Counted from the stretch's first letter, positions 21,501 through 31,500 are shown. The stretch: DNA of 37,500 bases from Mesostigma viride (GCA_009746045.1 RPFO01000003.1:95001-132500), one strand, 5' to 3'. Translations and numbers: made by a program. The notes: a model not told the origin generated them from the letters alone.

Positions 21501-24500
21501 ATTCCAAATTACTATATACCACCCACTTTTCCGCAACGTGCCCAGCCCCAACTGCCCGTGCTTGTTGCTGCCAAACGCGTAACAGCTGCCGTCCGACGTC
21601 ACGACGAGCGAGTGGCGGCGACCCGTGGCAGCGGCGACCACCTTCTTGCTGCGAGATGGGCGATTGGGGAGAGCGTGGGAACAGGGTGCACACGCCAGGT
21701 GCGCAGGACGAGTGAGCTGTGTGCAGGGCATGTTGGGGATAAAACAGGCACCTCGGAGCGGGCCATATCTTTCGATGGTACTTAAATGTTCTTTTCCTCT
21801 TCATAAAAAAAACTAATGCCGATTTGATAAAGACTCGCCAAATGGCTGGATTTCAGGCAGACTCCTCAGTTTTCCACCACACAGCACACCTGGGGGGGGG
21901 GGGGGCACAGACAAGCATGCTGACATTCCCATGTGCCGGTCTCGCATCTCGCAGCTAACTGCCGTGAGAAGCGGTGCTTACCAGCAACAGACAGCTAGGT
22001 CCAGAACATCATATTATCCCCTCTGGACAGCTCCAGCTTACAAGCTTTACTTAGCCCCGAGACATTAAACTCGATGCGCCGAGTACCTGAACGCTCGATA
22101 GAACGCTCGGTATTTCCAACCACACGCATGGGACCCGAAAAATAATAGTAGTAATAATAATAACTATATCTTAACGGAAATAACATCATGTCTGATTAAT
22201 ATCTTAATGCACCGAAAGATCGGATCGGATTACTCACTCTTTGAACGCTCGGATGATCGTAGGCACGTTGCGCGTCAAGAAGTCGCCATGGCCCAGCTGT
22301 CCGTCCTGTGTGACGGGAGCAAGAAATACAGAGGCAGGGCAACGCAAGCGAGGTAGGCAACGCAGAGAGGCCGCGCAATGTAGCGAGGCAGGGCAAATGA
22401 GAACGGCAGCGAAGAGCCATGCGGCCAAATGCACTGTAGGCTTCATCAAAATCTACATACATCCTTGATATACCAGTATATTATGCTTATACATTACAAG
22501 CTAGTAGTATGACACGATAGGCCATATACCACCGGCTGACAACAAGTACGCGAGGGGGTTCACCCTTGCCAAGCTGTAGAACTAAGCGGCATGCTTACAT
22601 AGCTCTGACTATCACTGGGGGTGGCCCATCGATAGGGTGGTTCTTTGCTGCGGAATACTAGGAGGGGGGACGTCACGGCGAAACTGCCCACTCCAAGTAG
22701 GAAAATGGGGGGGTATGTCCCCCCTCCCTGAATACTGCACAGTGCTGCTAGGAATGACTATCCAGTTGACTTTGCGGAATACAAATAACAAGCAGGCCAA
22801 GCAACCAACGTGTTGACAGGTTCCACCTTTTGGGGCAACAATGGCGTACCATGAGATAGTTATCGTAGTATATACTACTAGCTACCGTAGCACATTACTA
22901 GCTACCGTAGTACATGACTAGACACCGTAGCACATGACTAGATACCGCAGCACATTAGTTACTGCGAAGTAACATCGAAATGTAGTGGGGTGGGATAGCA
23001 TGGCACAGAACAGATCTGCCTCATGAGGTGCCTAATGCAACAACTCATGAAGCATGCACAGACAAAAGGGGGGGGGCAAAGATACCCAGTTAGGGTTCGG
23101 GGTTGTGTTATCTAGGGTTTAAGGCAGGCGGCAGCGATAGCTACCGGTGCCAGCAACCGATCCTCACTCGCCCGATCGCGCCCCCACGCGTGGAAGCGCC
23201 TTGTCACCAGGGAAGGGTACAGGGTGTTGGGTCTACGCTGCATGCCAGCAAGCCATCGTCACTCACCTCGTTGCGCCCCCAAGAATATACACGGCCCTCC
23301 TTGTCGATCGCAATGCAGTGGCAGGCGTCTGGGTGCGTTGAACGAAGCCCCCAGCAAATGCAGCGACAAACGCCCAAGGGTGGATGCCGCCATTCCATAG
23401 CGAGAGAAAGAGGCGATAGCAAGCAGCCATGAAAGGAATCACAAAACAAGTAGGTCGGTGCGAAAGAAACTTATTTGTTCCACGTGAGACGAGCACTCAG
23501 CGAGAATGAGCCACAAAGAGACGAGTACTGGGTGCGACAGCAGGAATTTGTCGGTGCGATGGGCGGCACGAGAAACGGGTTGATGCGGCACAAGGATTTC
23601 GCCGGGGCGGCACGAGAATTGGGCTGGTGCAAACGGAGCACTGGATTGATGCGTGCCGTGTGTTATATAGAACAAACTAAATGGGGCAAATGTGCCTCGA
23701 GAGGGACAAACCCGCCAGAGTGCCAGGTGTCAGGACTAGGCGGAGCTAACTCGGTTGTCAGCACCTCCGTCATTGGCTCTGTGAACATGGGCAACTGTGA
23801 TCATGCGCATCGTGATAAGGGCCACCTTGTTAACGGGCAAATACCTACATCGCTGCAGCTACCAACCGCAGATTGCAGCTGCATGCACGGGGGCAAGAAA
23901 AGTGTTTGCCCTGGAGAAGACTGGTGAGGGAATGTCCGGAATCTCCAAAAGTCCTTTCAAAGGCGCTGCTGGCCGGATCAACCGGCTGCTACCAAAAGCT
24001 GCACGTGATGATGGCATGGCCACGTTGCACACAGTGAAAATGGATCACATCCCATGTGAACACACGTCCCACATTTAACACATCCCATGAACACACGTCC
24101 CATATTTAACACATCCCATGAACACACGTCCCATATTTAACACATCCAATGAACACACATCCACGATGAAGCACAGGCGCTGGAAGGACAGATCTCCAGG
24201 CCACAACAGCCACATGCAGACCCTATCAAGTTGTTTCAAGTAATTTTACTAAGCAAGTAGCTTCTGAATGTGCCTGCTTGTATTGCCTCCAAAGCCACAA
24301 GTGGGGAAGAGAAGTCTACCATACTTCTTGCAGTGTGCCCAACGATGCTGCATAGCGTCATAGTGGGGCCAAAGAATGATCAGCTGCCAACACGTGGGTA
24401 CGATGAATCAGCAGTATATGGTCATGATAAGACATGGCAGCGAGAAACGAAAGAAAGGGAAGGCTGAATGCGGAAGCACACAAGCATGCATCTGCCATGG

Positions 24501-24991
24501 GCACTAATACCCTGCTGCACCAAAATACATGCGCTTGAGTAAACGGTGATGTTAGTGGGCACGTCGGCGGCAAAGCAAAGGTACAGCTGCACCTACCGCA
24601 GCCGGTTGCGATCGTTTTGATGTCGACGTCACGCATGGACGGAATCCGCGTCGGGCTGACCATGTTGGGATACTTCGCGGCACGTTCTGCCCTTTCTTTC
24701 TCGGCCAAATCCTGCTTGGCCTGCAGGGGGGGCGCCATGTCGGAAGGAAAAATAGACCTTACGTGAGTACTGCGGTTTGGATCACCACTCGGAATACCAC
24801 CACGAAGATGTGCACAGAGAAAACATGTGTTCCAAGAACGTTTGCAGCAGCCTTGGCTGCGACACGCGGGCGCTCACTTTCGCTGCCGAGCCTGCCGGCT
24901 TCTTGGCAGCTGTGCTCTTGCGGTTCATGGTGGCCCAGTCGGTGCTGCCACAAAACAACAGCTCCCCGGTGGCTTCGCTGCTCGCGGCCAT
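9523..24991 (-). CDS. RCC1-repeat protein of the RCC2 (TD-60) type, 17 exons
   Basis: Exons, in order: 24991-24878, 24720-24597, 23328-23267, 22305-22238, 21648-21527, 20627-20528, 19625-19574, 18545-18428, 17142-17112, 16060-16037, 15241-15117, 14566-14485, 12633-12511, 12169-12116, 11007-10935, 10154-10121, 9695-9523. All junctions are GT-AG and all phases agree, giving 492 codons plus stop. RCC1 blades are clear: [11 protein letters not shown] (9-19), then repeats ending [15 protein letters not shown] (near 94-108), [46 protein letters not shown] (near 263-282), LYVWGK and [14 protein letters not shown] (near 365-376). Domain order and length match plant RCC1 proteins of the AT3G02300 kind and animal RCC2, a seven-bladed propeller linked to mitosis and small GTPases. 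The function in algae is inferred only. The last 40 residues are a Lys/Ala-rich tail ending GKKK, like a histone H1 tail and suited to nuclear or chromatin binding. Intron sequence makes up about 90% of the gene. Confidence 0.93.
9975..10112. repeat. Tandem repeat of about 40 bp in intron 16
   Basis: Slightly more than three units run from about 9975, with shared text 'ggctgtcctggtaacaggcc'. The array ends within about 10 bp of the exon 16 donor (acatac at 10115-10120). Confidence 0.7.
11240..11400. repeat. A-rich tract in intron 14
   Basis: A run of 17 or more A (from about 11263) is followed by degenerate units of the form gcaaagccaacaaggaaaaa. On the transcribed strand this is a long T/C-rich tract. 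Confidence 0.6.
11915..12050. repeat. 12-bp AT-rich tandem array in intron 14
   Basis: About eleven degenerate units of the form ctatatatgcta or ctaaatatacta lie close to the exon 14 donor. Confidence 0.75.
12660..13075. repeat. 19-bp minisatellite in intron 12
   Basis: About 21 units of the form aggcatggagggaaggaat, with A/G variation, fill the start of intron 12 next to exon 13. Because 19 is not a multiple of three, all minus-strand frames can be read as a 19-residue peptide repeat. That explains several long spurious open frames here. Confidence 0.9.
13582..13604 (+). repeat. Poly(C) run of about 23
   Basis: An uninterrupted C run in intron 12. The transcript of the RCC2-like gene has it as poly(G). 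Confidence 0.9.
13730..13935. repeat. Alternating 18/21-bp minisatellite in intron 12
   Basis: Units catagtagtataagcata (18 bp) and catagtagtataagtatgtac (21 bp) alternate about ten times. Confidence 0.85.
14052..14124. ncRNA. Candidate hairpin RNA or short palindromic element in intron 12
   Basis: Arms 14052-14085 and 14091-14124 are complementary at 30 of 34 positions with a 5-nt loop (gtgat). Two of the four differences are G-U pairs in plus-strand RNA. The arms begin TGTACGGTGAT and end ATCACCGTACA. The size and near-perfect stem fit a plant- or algal-type small-RNA precursor spliced out with the intron, but a tiny palindromic transposon would look the same. Structure alone supports this. 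Confidence 0.5.
15280..15415. repeat. 9-bp tandem array (GAATGGGCC) in intron 10
   Basis: About 14 units, a few with GAACGGGCC, start just upstream of the exon 11 acceptor. They create false Glu-Trp-Ala and Arg-Pro-Ile repeat frames. Confidence 0.9.
16325..16353. repeat. (CA)n microsatellite in intron 9
   Basis: A short CA dinucleotide run, adjacent to the larger arrays at 16523-16790. Confidence 0.8.
16467..16522 (-). mobile_element. Short element with (TTAA)n-like tail, copy R3
   Basis: CATTAATTCATTAAA followed by CTCGTGCTCCCGTT and AGTCACGGAGCATTAACCC(T)GATGG. The GATGGATGG at the inner end, also present in copy R4, runs directly into the 185-bp ATGG array. Confidence 0.6.
16523..16707. 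repeat. (GATG)n microsatellite, about 46 copies, intron 9
   Basis: A pure tetranucleotide array. It begins at the GATGGATGG end of repeat R3, so it probably expanded from that seed. Confidence 0.95.
16708..16792. repeat. (GGGTGT)n array, intron 9
   Basis: A G-rich hexanucleotide array that decays into gggggtgggg. It could form a G-quadruplex on the plus strand. It is not the TTTTAGGG telomere repeat of volvocalean algae. Confidence 0.85.
17640..17740. repeat. Pyrimidine array (CCCCTTTTTCTC) in intron 8
   Basis: Eight or so units of about 12 bp on the plus strand, purine-only on the transcript strand. Confidence 0.85.
17934..18168. mobile_element. MITE-like element with inverted repeats of about 32 bp, intron 8
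   Basis: The left end (from GGGGTACAGTCATTCACGCC) and the right end (complement GGGGTACAGTCACTCACGCC) match over about 32 bp with one difference. CGCCTTAAGTTGGGTT also occurs three more times inside in direct orientation. I see no clear target-site duplication and no coding capacity. The superfamily is unknown. Confidence 0.6.
18932..19027. repeat. 20-bp tandem repeat in intron 7
   Basis: About 4.5 units of caacagttgtgacaattata. Each unit contains the near-palindrome CAACAGTTGTG. Confidence 0.9.
20092..20160. repeat. 29-bp tandem repeat in intron 6
   Basis: Two exact units and a partial third, sharing ggcatcacgcaccataaatg. Confidence 0.85.
22877..22957. repeat. 20-bp tandem repeat in intron 3
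   Basis: Four units of the form actagctaccgtagcacatt with small changes. Confidence 0.85.
24049..24172. repeat. 31-bp tandem repeat in intron 2
   Basis: About four units sharing 'gaacacacgtcccatattta'. The middle two are exact. Confidence 0.85.
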
Positions 24992-25906
24992 AGTGACAAA
25001 CTAGTGCAAGGAACCAGCCGACGCAAACTGCAGGGCAAAACCCTCCGCGATAGATGGATTCAAGAGCCAAGCTAGCCTCGAACACAACTCTCACGAGGAA
25101 GCCGGTGCACGAGGAATCCGATGAGCGGTGATGAGCGTAATTAGCAGTTGAGCACCCCGTACGTAAGCACCCCCTTAAAAAACTTGCAGTTTTCCGCGGG
25201 TCCCTTCAATTCTTGCGCAGCTGCGCGGTCTCGCGTAACACCCTGACCGGAACACCCGAACCGGGGACCAGTGTACCATCGACAATAGAAGAATGAAGTG
25301 CCTATACCTGAGTGCCACCTCGGCAATACCTTCGTGCTGCACTGGTGCGCAAGTTGGCTGGCAGTTGAGATACCACCCGTATCACAGCGCGCGCTCGAGT
25401 TTTGCATTTTCCCGCCCAGCCAGTCGCCATGCTTGCGTGTCAGCGTCCAGATCCGGGGACGTAGCAGTGCAATAAATTGGCCTTGCACACAAGCACGTGA
25501 GATGCCCGGCGCGAGTCCCATGTTCCCGCGGCCTGCCAGGGGGGCAGGGCCGGCCTGGGTGGACTGGCCCCCAACGGTCACACCAAACAGGGAATGCTAC
25601 CTATCCAAGACGTCGTGAACTCGTGATTAAAAGTGCCATACTGTTTTGTGAGAAAGGCATATAGCAATGGCCGACAGCATATAATGGTGTTGGGACTTGG
25701 GAGCATCCCATGCTAACCAGGACACAGAAATCGGCAGGAATTTTTTATGCTGACAAGTAGCTGGAAACCCGGAGATAAGATAAAAGGCTTGAAATGCATG
25801 GCTTTCGCAATCATGAGACATTTTGCTAGCTGCGGGCAACGACATCGCCTTGATCTTAAATCAGTACGATGTTTCGAACTCCTATAGTGATGGGCTAGGA
25901 GAAATA
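24992..25906. promoter_or_regulatory. Divergent intergenic region between RCC2-like gene and His-rich protein gene
   Basis: This interval of about 0.9 kb lies between two divergent start codons and should hold both promoters. No clear TATA box or repeat was seen. The frame of the next gene is open back to about 25830 after a possible acceptor (ttttgctag, ending at 25829), so an upstream exon of that gene may also lie here. Confidence 0.4.
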
Positions 25907-28900
25907 ATGAGCGCAGCCCAGGTACGACAACCACCGCGTTTCCTTGACGAAAGCCAGAAGCCCGTTGCAGGGTGGAGTTGGCCCGAAACGCTTGTTTACC
26001 AGGAAGAAATCGTTGGGGGCTCGGCATCGCCAAAGGTATACCCTAGCCGTTTCGGGTAACAAATGATTGGCAATTAGCACAGACCGTGCACAAATATTTG
26101 GGACTACCGTTTAGGCTCAGGAACTGCAAAATTTTCGATGGCATTCCTGAGTTGGTTGGAATGCAGGAGCTGGAATCCCCGGAGGACGACGGAAACAGCG
26201 AGGGAGACCAGTTGAGAGACAAGGCGCGGAGACATAGCGACGTGCTGCCTCCCCCTGGGTACATCACCCCTATAGATCCACGCAAGGGAAGACCGGTGCA
26301 GGACACCTACTTGGACGGTCGGGGAGCTTTCTTCGGATTACCACCGGTATCGTACACGGACCCCCCGCGGCGTTCCATGGAAACCCACCGAGCGTACCCC
26401 GAAGACCCCATATCCGCTGGCCAGCGCGCGAAGAGGGACAAACAGCCACCCTCGACTGCCCCCTTCGCGGGACGGCCCGCTTCCTCGCGGCACAGCCCGT
26501 TGAGGAGGCCCTCGCCTGCCAGACAAGTCCCCGCGGACACTGCGAGGGGTCCGCCAAGCAAAACCAGCCCCTCCCGGAAATCCGTGCCGGGCCGGCCTCA
26601 AACGGTGGTCCGGGCCTCCAGCTCGGGTGCGCATGGGTCGACGGCGCCAGTGGACCATGACCAACGGCTACAGCAGGATGCGCAGGAGATCCGGCTCATG
26701 CTGCGGAAGAAGGTGAATTCATGACATCGTTCACGGACCGTTCAACCTTCTTGGATCGTACAACCTTGATGATGACACGCTGGGGAGAGGGGGTTATTGG
26801 TTAAGCTTGACATAACCTCCTGAATTGTTTCACCCTGAACTTGCAATGCTGGGCAATTGGGTGGAGGTGAGGCACCTGGGGTCTCGCTGGGGGCATGCTT
26901 TTGAGTAGATATGGGGTGGAGGCCAGGGTCAGACGGGCTTTGGTGCGCATTGACATCACTCATCAACACATGTGCAACGTTGCGGTGTATGACTTGTCCG
27001 TGTTGTGCGCAGGCAGAGGAATGGTTGCAAGAACTGGACGAGCCAGCGACAGCAGCCGCAGTACCTGTGGGGGCGGCGGCAGCATACCCGGGGGCCTATC
27101 CTGCAGCAGCAGCACCGGTGACGGTGGCAGCACGTGGGGATGACCGGACACTGGCCGACAGCGAGGCGAGCGGTACGCGGTCATTGTAGTGGACGGTCAA
27201 TGTAGCGCGCGGTCACTGTAGTGCGTGTCATTGTCCATGGAGATTGTCGCCCTGCACGGTCACTGTAGTGCGCGGTCATTGACCATAGACATGGTCACTT
27301 GGCATGGGAGTGATAACTCATCATCATCATGGTGCGTGCCTCTGATGATCATGCATGGGATGTGTCAGTGTGCACCCGCGATGGCCATGGTGTGGCAGCA
27401 TAATAATAGAAACGTGTGGCACCGTATGAACAGGTCCGGTGACGACTAAATCTGCGGTAGGGCGAAGTTGGAGTAAACCGCAAGGGGTGTGCCTTGCAAA
27501 GCCGTAGGACTGAAGTTAATTTGAAGTTTCGGTAGGATGAAATCATGGCAAAATGAGGTTGTGATGGAATGAAGCGGTACCAGTAGCAGTTTAGCATAGG
27601 ACAGCGACAGGGAGATACCGACTTAGCACACCGACAGCTGTGGAATCATAGTTATTAATTTTATTTTGGCAGTAATCCAGAACGTGGACAGTTGAATCAA
27701 GCCCCGCCCAGTGGCTAATTGGTTGACTATCGTAGTCTTATAGTAGTACACGATGAGTTAACTTTTAGCTGACCAGCCTCTGCCCAGTGAATCTATTATT
27801 TAATCACTATGGTAACTAAGATCTGCCCAGCCTCTGGCCCGTGCACCTAACACCGTGCCCACCCTTCAGTGCCTTCCAACCTTCCAACCTTTCGTTCTTC
27901 CCCGCCTTCCCCTACCCCCCAGCTGCCAGGCTGGCCCAGCTGCAGCGATTGGAGTCGATGGACTTGGATGGTTTCCGGAGCGACCTCGAGGGGGAGGCCG
28001 CCGGCCCTGCAGCACCGCACGGTCACTCTGCCACCCACAGTCACTCTACCGGCCATGCTATCAGCGAAAGCCACCACCACAGCAGTCACAGCCACCACCA
28101 CCACAGCGGCCACACCAGCTACCACGACACCCCGACCTGCTTCCCCGATCCGGACCGCGTCGGTGCCAGCGGTGACCGGAGGCTGACGCCCGACACGCGC
28201 CGGTTGTCCGCCGAGCGGGCCACCCAGACCGACCCCAAAGGATTGTCCGCAGGTTCCTTCCCGACCAGCCCGCCGGGGGGCCGCGATACTAGTCGCCGGA
28301 TCTCCCGCGCGAGCCAAGGGTCGGGTTCCGCGCAGCAACCCGCCACCCTCGTGACGAGTCCTCGGACGCCGCGGTCCCGCCGGGGTTCCTCGGAGCAGGG
28401 ACGTCCCGGGGGGGGGCTTCTGGCATCCGGTCCTGACTTGGCCATGTCCCCCAGCCAAGGGCACGGGCACGGACAAGGGCCAGGGCGGGACGAGCTGGAG
28501 TCGGAGATGGAGGAGTCCGGTCAGGGCCGGCGGCTGAGCTCCCCCGCGATGCTGTCGTACGCGCTGATCAAGCTGGACGTGCTGGAGAAGGAGCTGGAGG
28601 TGGAGCGGAGAGGTGGGTGGGCAGGAAGCGGAAAAGGTGTCCTGTGGCTTTGCAAGGCCGCCCGCTCGGGGCTCATACCGTAACGGTGTGAACCCTGAAC
28701 TGCTGGACGTGAGGAGACGGAGGTAGAGCGGAGAGGTGGGGGTAAGGGGGGAGTTGTATGGTCGTTTTTCTTTGGTCGGAGGTGAAGAGGAGAGGCGGGT
28801 TGGTGGCTCGCCCCTTTCTTTTGTACTTGGAGTGAGGTGAAGAGGTGGGTGTATGGGGTACTGTGTTGCACTCTCTTTTTCGAGACCCGAAACCCTAGAT

Positions 28901-29681
28901 AGCTGGCTGTGCTGGAGAAGAGCTGGGAGTGAGAAGACAAGGTGAGCGAAGGGGGGAGCGCTTCTTGCTTTTGCTTAGTGGCGTCTCAAGTTTCTTTCCG
29001 TGTTTGTGATGGGGGGGCTGCATCTGGAAGAAAAAATTGTTGTTCCGACGACATGAGCGGGGGTGTTGTCGTTTCTTTCGGTTGGCAGTGCAGAGGGGAG
29101 ATGGGTGGGTGGGATGCTATGTTGCACTCTTGGTTCGGTCACAAATGTAATGTTGTACATCCTGATCAGCTCGTTGTGCGTGCGATTGAGGTGGAGTGGA
29201 GAGGGGATTGGGATGGGAATTTCCTGTCTTGCCCCATGCGGGGGTCTCTTCCCTTGCTAGTGATGGGGTCTCTTCGTATTATTATATGATGGGGTCTCTT
29301 CCCTTGCTAGTGATGCGTATGTGCGTCAAAACACAACTAAATGATCTTGACGACCTGACTTTAAAACATTATCAAGGCAGACGTGAGGCAGGTGGAAGTC
29401 ATCTCCCCGCCTGGTGAGCATTCCCCCTACTTTCTGCCTGACATTGCCCGCTTCGTGCCGTCCTCCCGCGGTCAACCTGGCCACATGCAGAACGGCTCAA
29501 CCTGGAGGCAAGTCTCAAGGCCCTGGCGGTGCCCCTGCAGCAGTTCCTGGATCTGTGCTCCACGGACCCCGCAAACAGGGGTGGCATGGCCAACTCACCC
29601 CAGAACACGCTGCGGCGCGCGTTGCGGCGCCAGCAGCGGTTCGGCACCCCCGTGCCATCCCCTGGTTTCAAGTTTTCTTGA
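25907..29681 (+). CDS. Unrecognised histidine-rich protein, six exons
   Basis: Exons 25907-26035, 26083-26712, 27013-27172, 27923-28612, 29381-29413 and 29491-29681 join in phase (0, 0, 1, 1, 1) into 610 codons and a TGA stop. Donors are gtatac, gtgaat, gtacgc, gtgggt and gtgagc. The first half is Pro/Ser/Arg-rich with PPPGYITPIDPRKGRPVQD and GRGAFFGLPPVSYTDPP. A His-rich tract (HSHSTGHAISESHHHSSHSH and on, near residues 339-375) could bind metal. A helical, coiled-coil-like C-terminus follows (YALIKLDVLEKELEVERR, then ERLNLEASLKALAVPLQQFL and LRRALRRQQRFGTPVPSPG). I recognise no family. The start at 25907 (MSAAQVRQPPRF) is the first in-frame ATG, but the frame continues upstream, so the N-terminus may be longer. 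A weak donor at 29665 could extend the 3' end, and AATAAA lies near 29779. Confidence 0.7.
28570..28945 (+). repeat. Degenerate copies of an exon end and donor inside an intron
   Basis: The last bases of exon 4 with its donor (gctggacgtgctgga...gcggagaggtggg) recur in altered form at about 28700-28745 and 28905-28945. Weaker echoes lie near 29087 and 29190. The intervening text is partly shared too (gggtactgtgttgcactct versus gatgctatgttgcactct). This looks like local duplication of an exon-intron boundary. Confidence 0.45.
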
Positions 29682-30203
29682 ACTCAAACATGGTTTTCGT
29701 AATGGTTTGGTTTAGTTGTTCTATGGCCTTGCATTTGGGCTATGGATGACTTATCAGCATTCCAAATTGGCAAGAAATGAAATAAAATGGTCTTTACACA
29801 TCTGGTAACCCTTGGTTTCTGTGATACCGCTGCTGCAAATATGGATGAGCTCTGTCCAAGGGTAAGGCAGTTGTCAATGGACGTGGGCAGCATGCAGCAT
29901 GCATGGTACTGTGACATTTGGCCAGATGGGATGCAGCACGTATACAAATGGCGTTGCCTTGATAACTAATGTTGAGAACTGTGCGATTGAATAATGCTTT
30001 CCCTGTGCTGATTGAAATGAGCGTGCCTATATGATATGCAGTCATAGCGGTCTGGAAACACACGCCCTGATCAAGCATGCTGTTTCCGGCCCCACCGTCT
30101 AGGTCATCTAGTCGCTCTACACGTAAGCCAGCCATAATTTCAATGCACAAGGATACACATTTCCATCACCATTCATCTTCATCATCCTGAACGACTCAAA
30201 CAC
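29682..30203. other. 3' flank and spacer, nothing recognised
   Basis: Apart from an AATAAA near 29779 that could serve the upstream gene, I see no exon, repeat or RNA gene here. Confidence 0.4.
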
Positions 30204-30668
30204 GCGGACAAGATAACGGCAGGCTCAAGCTACCATGGTCCGGATTCTCCCGATTTCTGGCCTGCGCTGGTTGTCTCCTTGATAGCGGTCGTTCATGCAG
30301 TGAGCCAGCCACCGATTGCATGGGGGATTATGTACTAAGTGAGACACCTATTACTATGTACATCCCATTTTTTTACTGACTAGATCGAAGGACATTTTGA
30401 ATTTCAAAATTTCGAAATTTTGATTGCCCACATAGAAAATCCGAATGGCTTGCATCACTCCATGGAAAGGAGAACTTTTGCGGCTGACTGTAGGTGTCAG
30501 CTGGCGATGCCTTAGGATCAGGAGACGTCCGTCCTATAGTCAGCAAAAGTGGCTGCGAGAGGTCCCCAGTTCGATACCGGCCTGGATTCATTTGCAGATC
30601 GCGTTTTCCGCGGACCGACACTGAACGCAAATGGTTTTCACCTTTGCGGCGTGCCAAATCAGAGTAGA
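30204..30668 (+). mobile_element. SINE-like repeat with tRNA-type B box, copy 2
   Basis: It shares the blocks listed for 3815-4197, in the same order and orientation. The B-box-like AGTTCGATACC lies at 30569-30579. The left third differs from copy 1 and holds an 18-bp perfect palindrome (CAAAATTTCGAAATTTTG at 30405-30422). TAAGTGAGACACCTATT (30336-30352) lies within it and TAAGTGAGACAACTATT (30686-30702) just beyond its end. Confidence 0.6.
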
Positions 30669-30720
30669 AAATATAAAATGTACATTAAGTGAGACAACTA
30701 TTCCTGGATGCAGTGTTTCA

Positions 30721-30866
30721 ATTAGTGGCGTTTGCTCGCCAAATGTGGCGGTGTAGCGCCATGCAGTTTTAGCAATTTGTGGCGATATCACCCCCAAATG
30801 ACAGTTCCCACGACGCCACAAAGTGGCGGTGCTGCGCTACTTGGCAGTCGCTGGTCGCCACATAAT
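30721..30866. repeat. Possible small inverted-repeat element with GTGGCG motifs
   Basis: ATTAGTGGCG at the left and CGCCACATAAT at the right are nearly inverted copies. The 146 bp between hold several more GTGGCG and GCGC(C/T) words in both orientations. It is too short and diverged to classify. Confidence 0.35.
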
Positions 30867-30904
30867 GGCCGTTGTGACTTGTGCTTCTTGTGGGGGGGGA
30901 GCAA

Positions 30905-31500
30905 GTCCGCTTGAAATTAAATATTATGTCATAACCTGACTTCGTGCTACATGGGAGATCATGTAGCACGTATTCCCTTGCTGGACGCGGGATGGAGGTG
31001 GGCGGAGCCGCGCAACGGAACTAAGCTAACTTTAAGCTAATCTAGAAAACCCTAACTACTCTAGATACTCAGCAAAGCGCCCCTTCCTCCTGGGGGGAGG
31101 CCCGGGCTTGCCCACAGGGGCCGGCGTGTGAGCCTGGACAATCGTCTGCCACCTCGATCTTCTTGTTCTGCATAGCAGTCCAAGTGCTCAAGAGAGAGGG
31201 AGTGAATGCGGTGTTCAAACTTAGCTGGGACCACTACGTCGGCCAGCAACTGCTGTCTATATAGTTCAGGGCAGGTTGACCCATCATTCTAGGAATGTCC
31301 TTGGGGCCAGGCCAGGTCAGGATACGCCGCCCTGGTTGGCCAAGCCGCTGGGGGCCGGCCAGACCGAGGGCGGTGTCTACCTGACTGGTGCGAGCAAGAT
31401 GTCCTACAAATGCCATCCTACGCTGCCTAATCTCGTCCGAAATGCGAGGCACACCCTGATACAAAGACTCTGTGGATACAAAAGACTCTACGGATACAAA
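30905..31500 (-). pseudogene. LINE 3' end: ORF2 C-terminus and 3' UTR (left copy)
   Basis: The minus-strand frame reads VPRISDEIRQRRMAFVGHLA, then LGQPGRRILTWPGPKDIP. After a frameshift it continues LLADVVVPAKFEHRIHSL and ends near 31061. 'IRxRRxxFVGHLAR' is the usual C-terminal motif of non-LTR ORF2 proteins. The 3' UTR from 31060 to about 30905 matches that of the plus-strand copy at 32543-32970, and includes a perfect hairpin. Frameshifts make it non-functional. Its 5' end is lost. Confidence 0.72.
30943..30970 (-). repeat. Perfect hairpin in LINE 3' UTR
   Basis: CGTGCTACATG (30943-30953) and CATGTAGCACG (30960-30970) are exact complements around a 6-nt loop (ggagat). LINE reverse transcriptases often recognise a 3' UTR hairpin of their own RNA. 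The corresponding stretch of the other copy (about 32910-32940) keeps only part of the stem. Confidence 0.7.

Noticed and set aside
25141-25581. Minus-strand frame of about 146 residues in the divergent interval
   Set aside because: No family resemblance, no supporting splice sites and no conservation cue. It lies where two promoters are expected.
27847-28476. Long minus-strand open frame opposite the His-rich exon
   Set aside because: It is a GC-rich shadow. The plus frame has matching acceptor, donor and phases on both sides.
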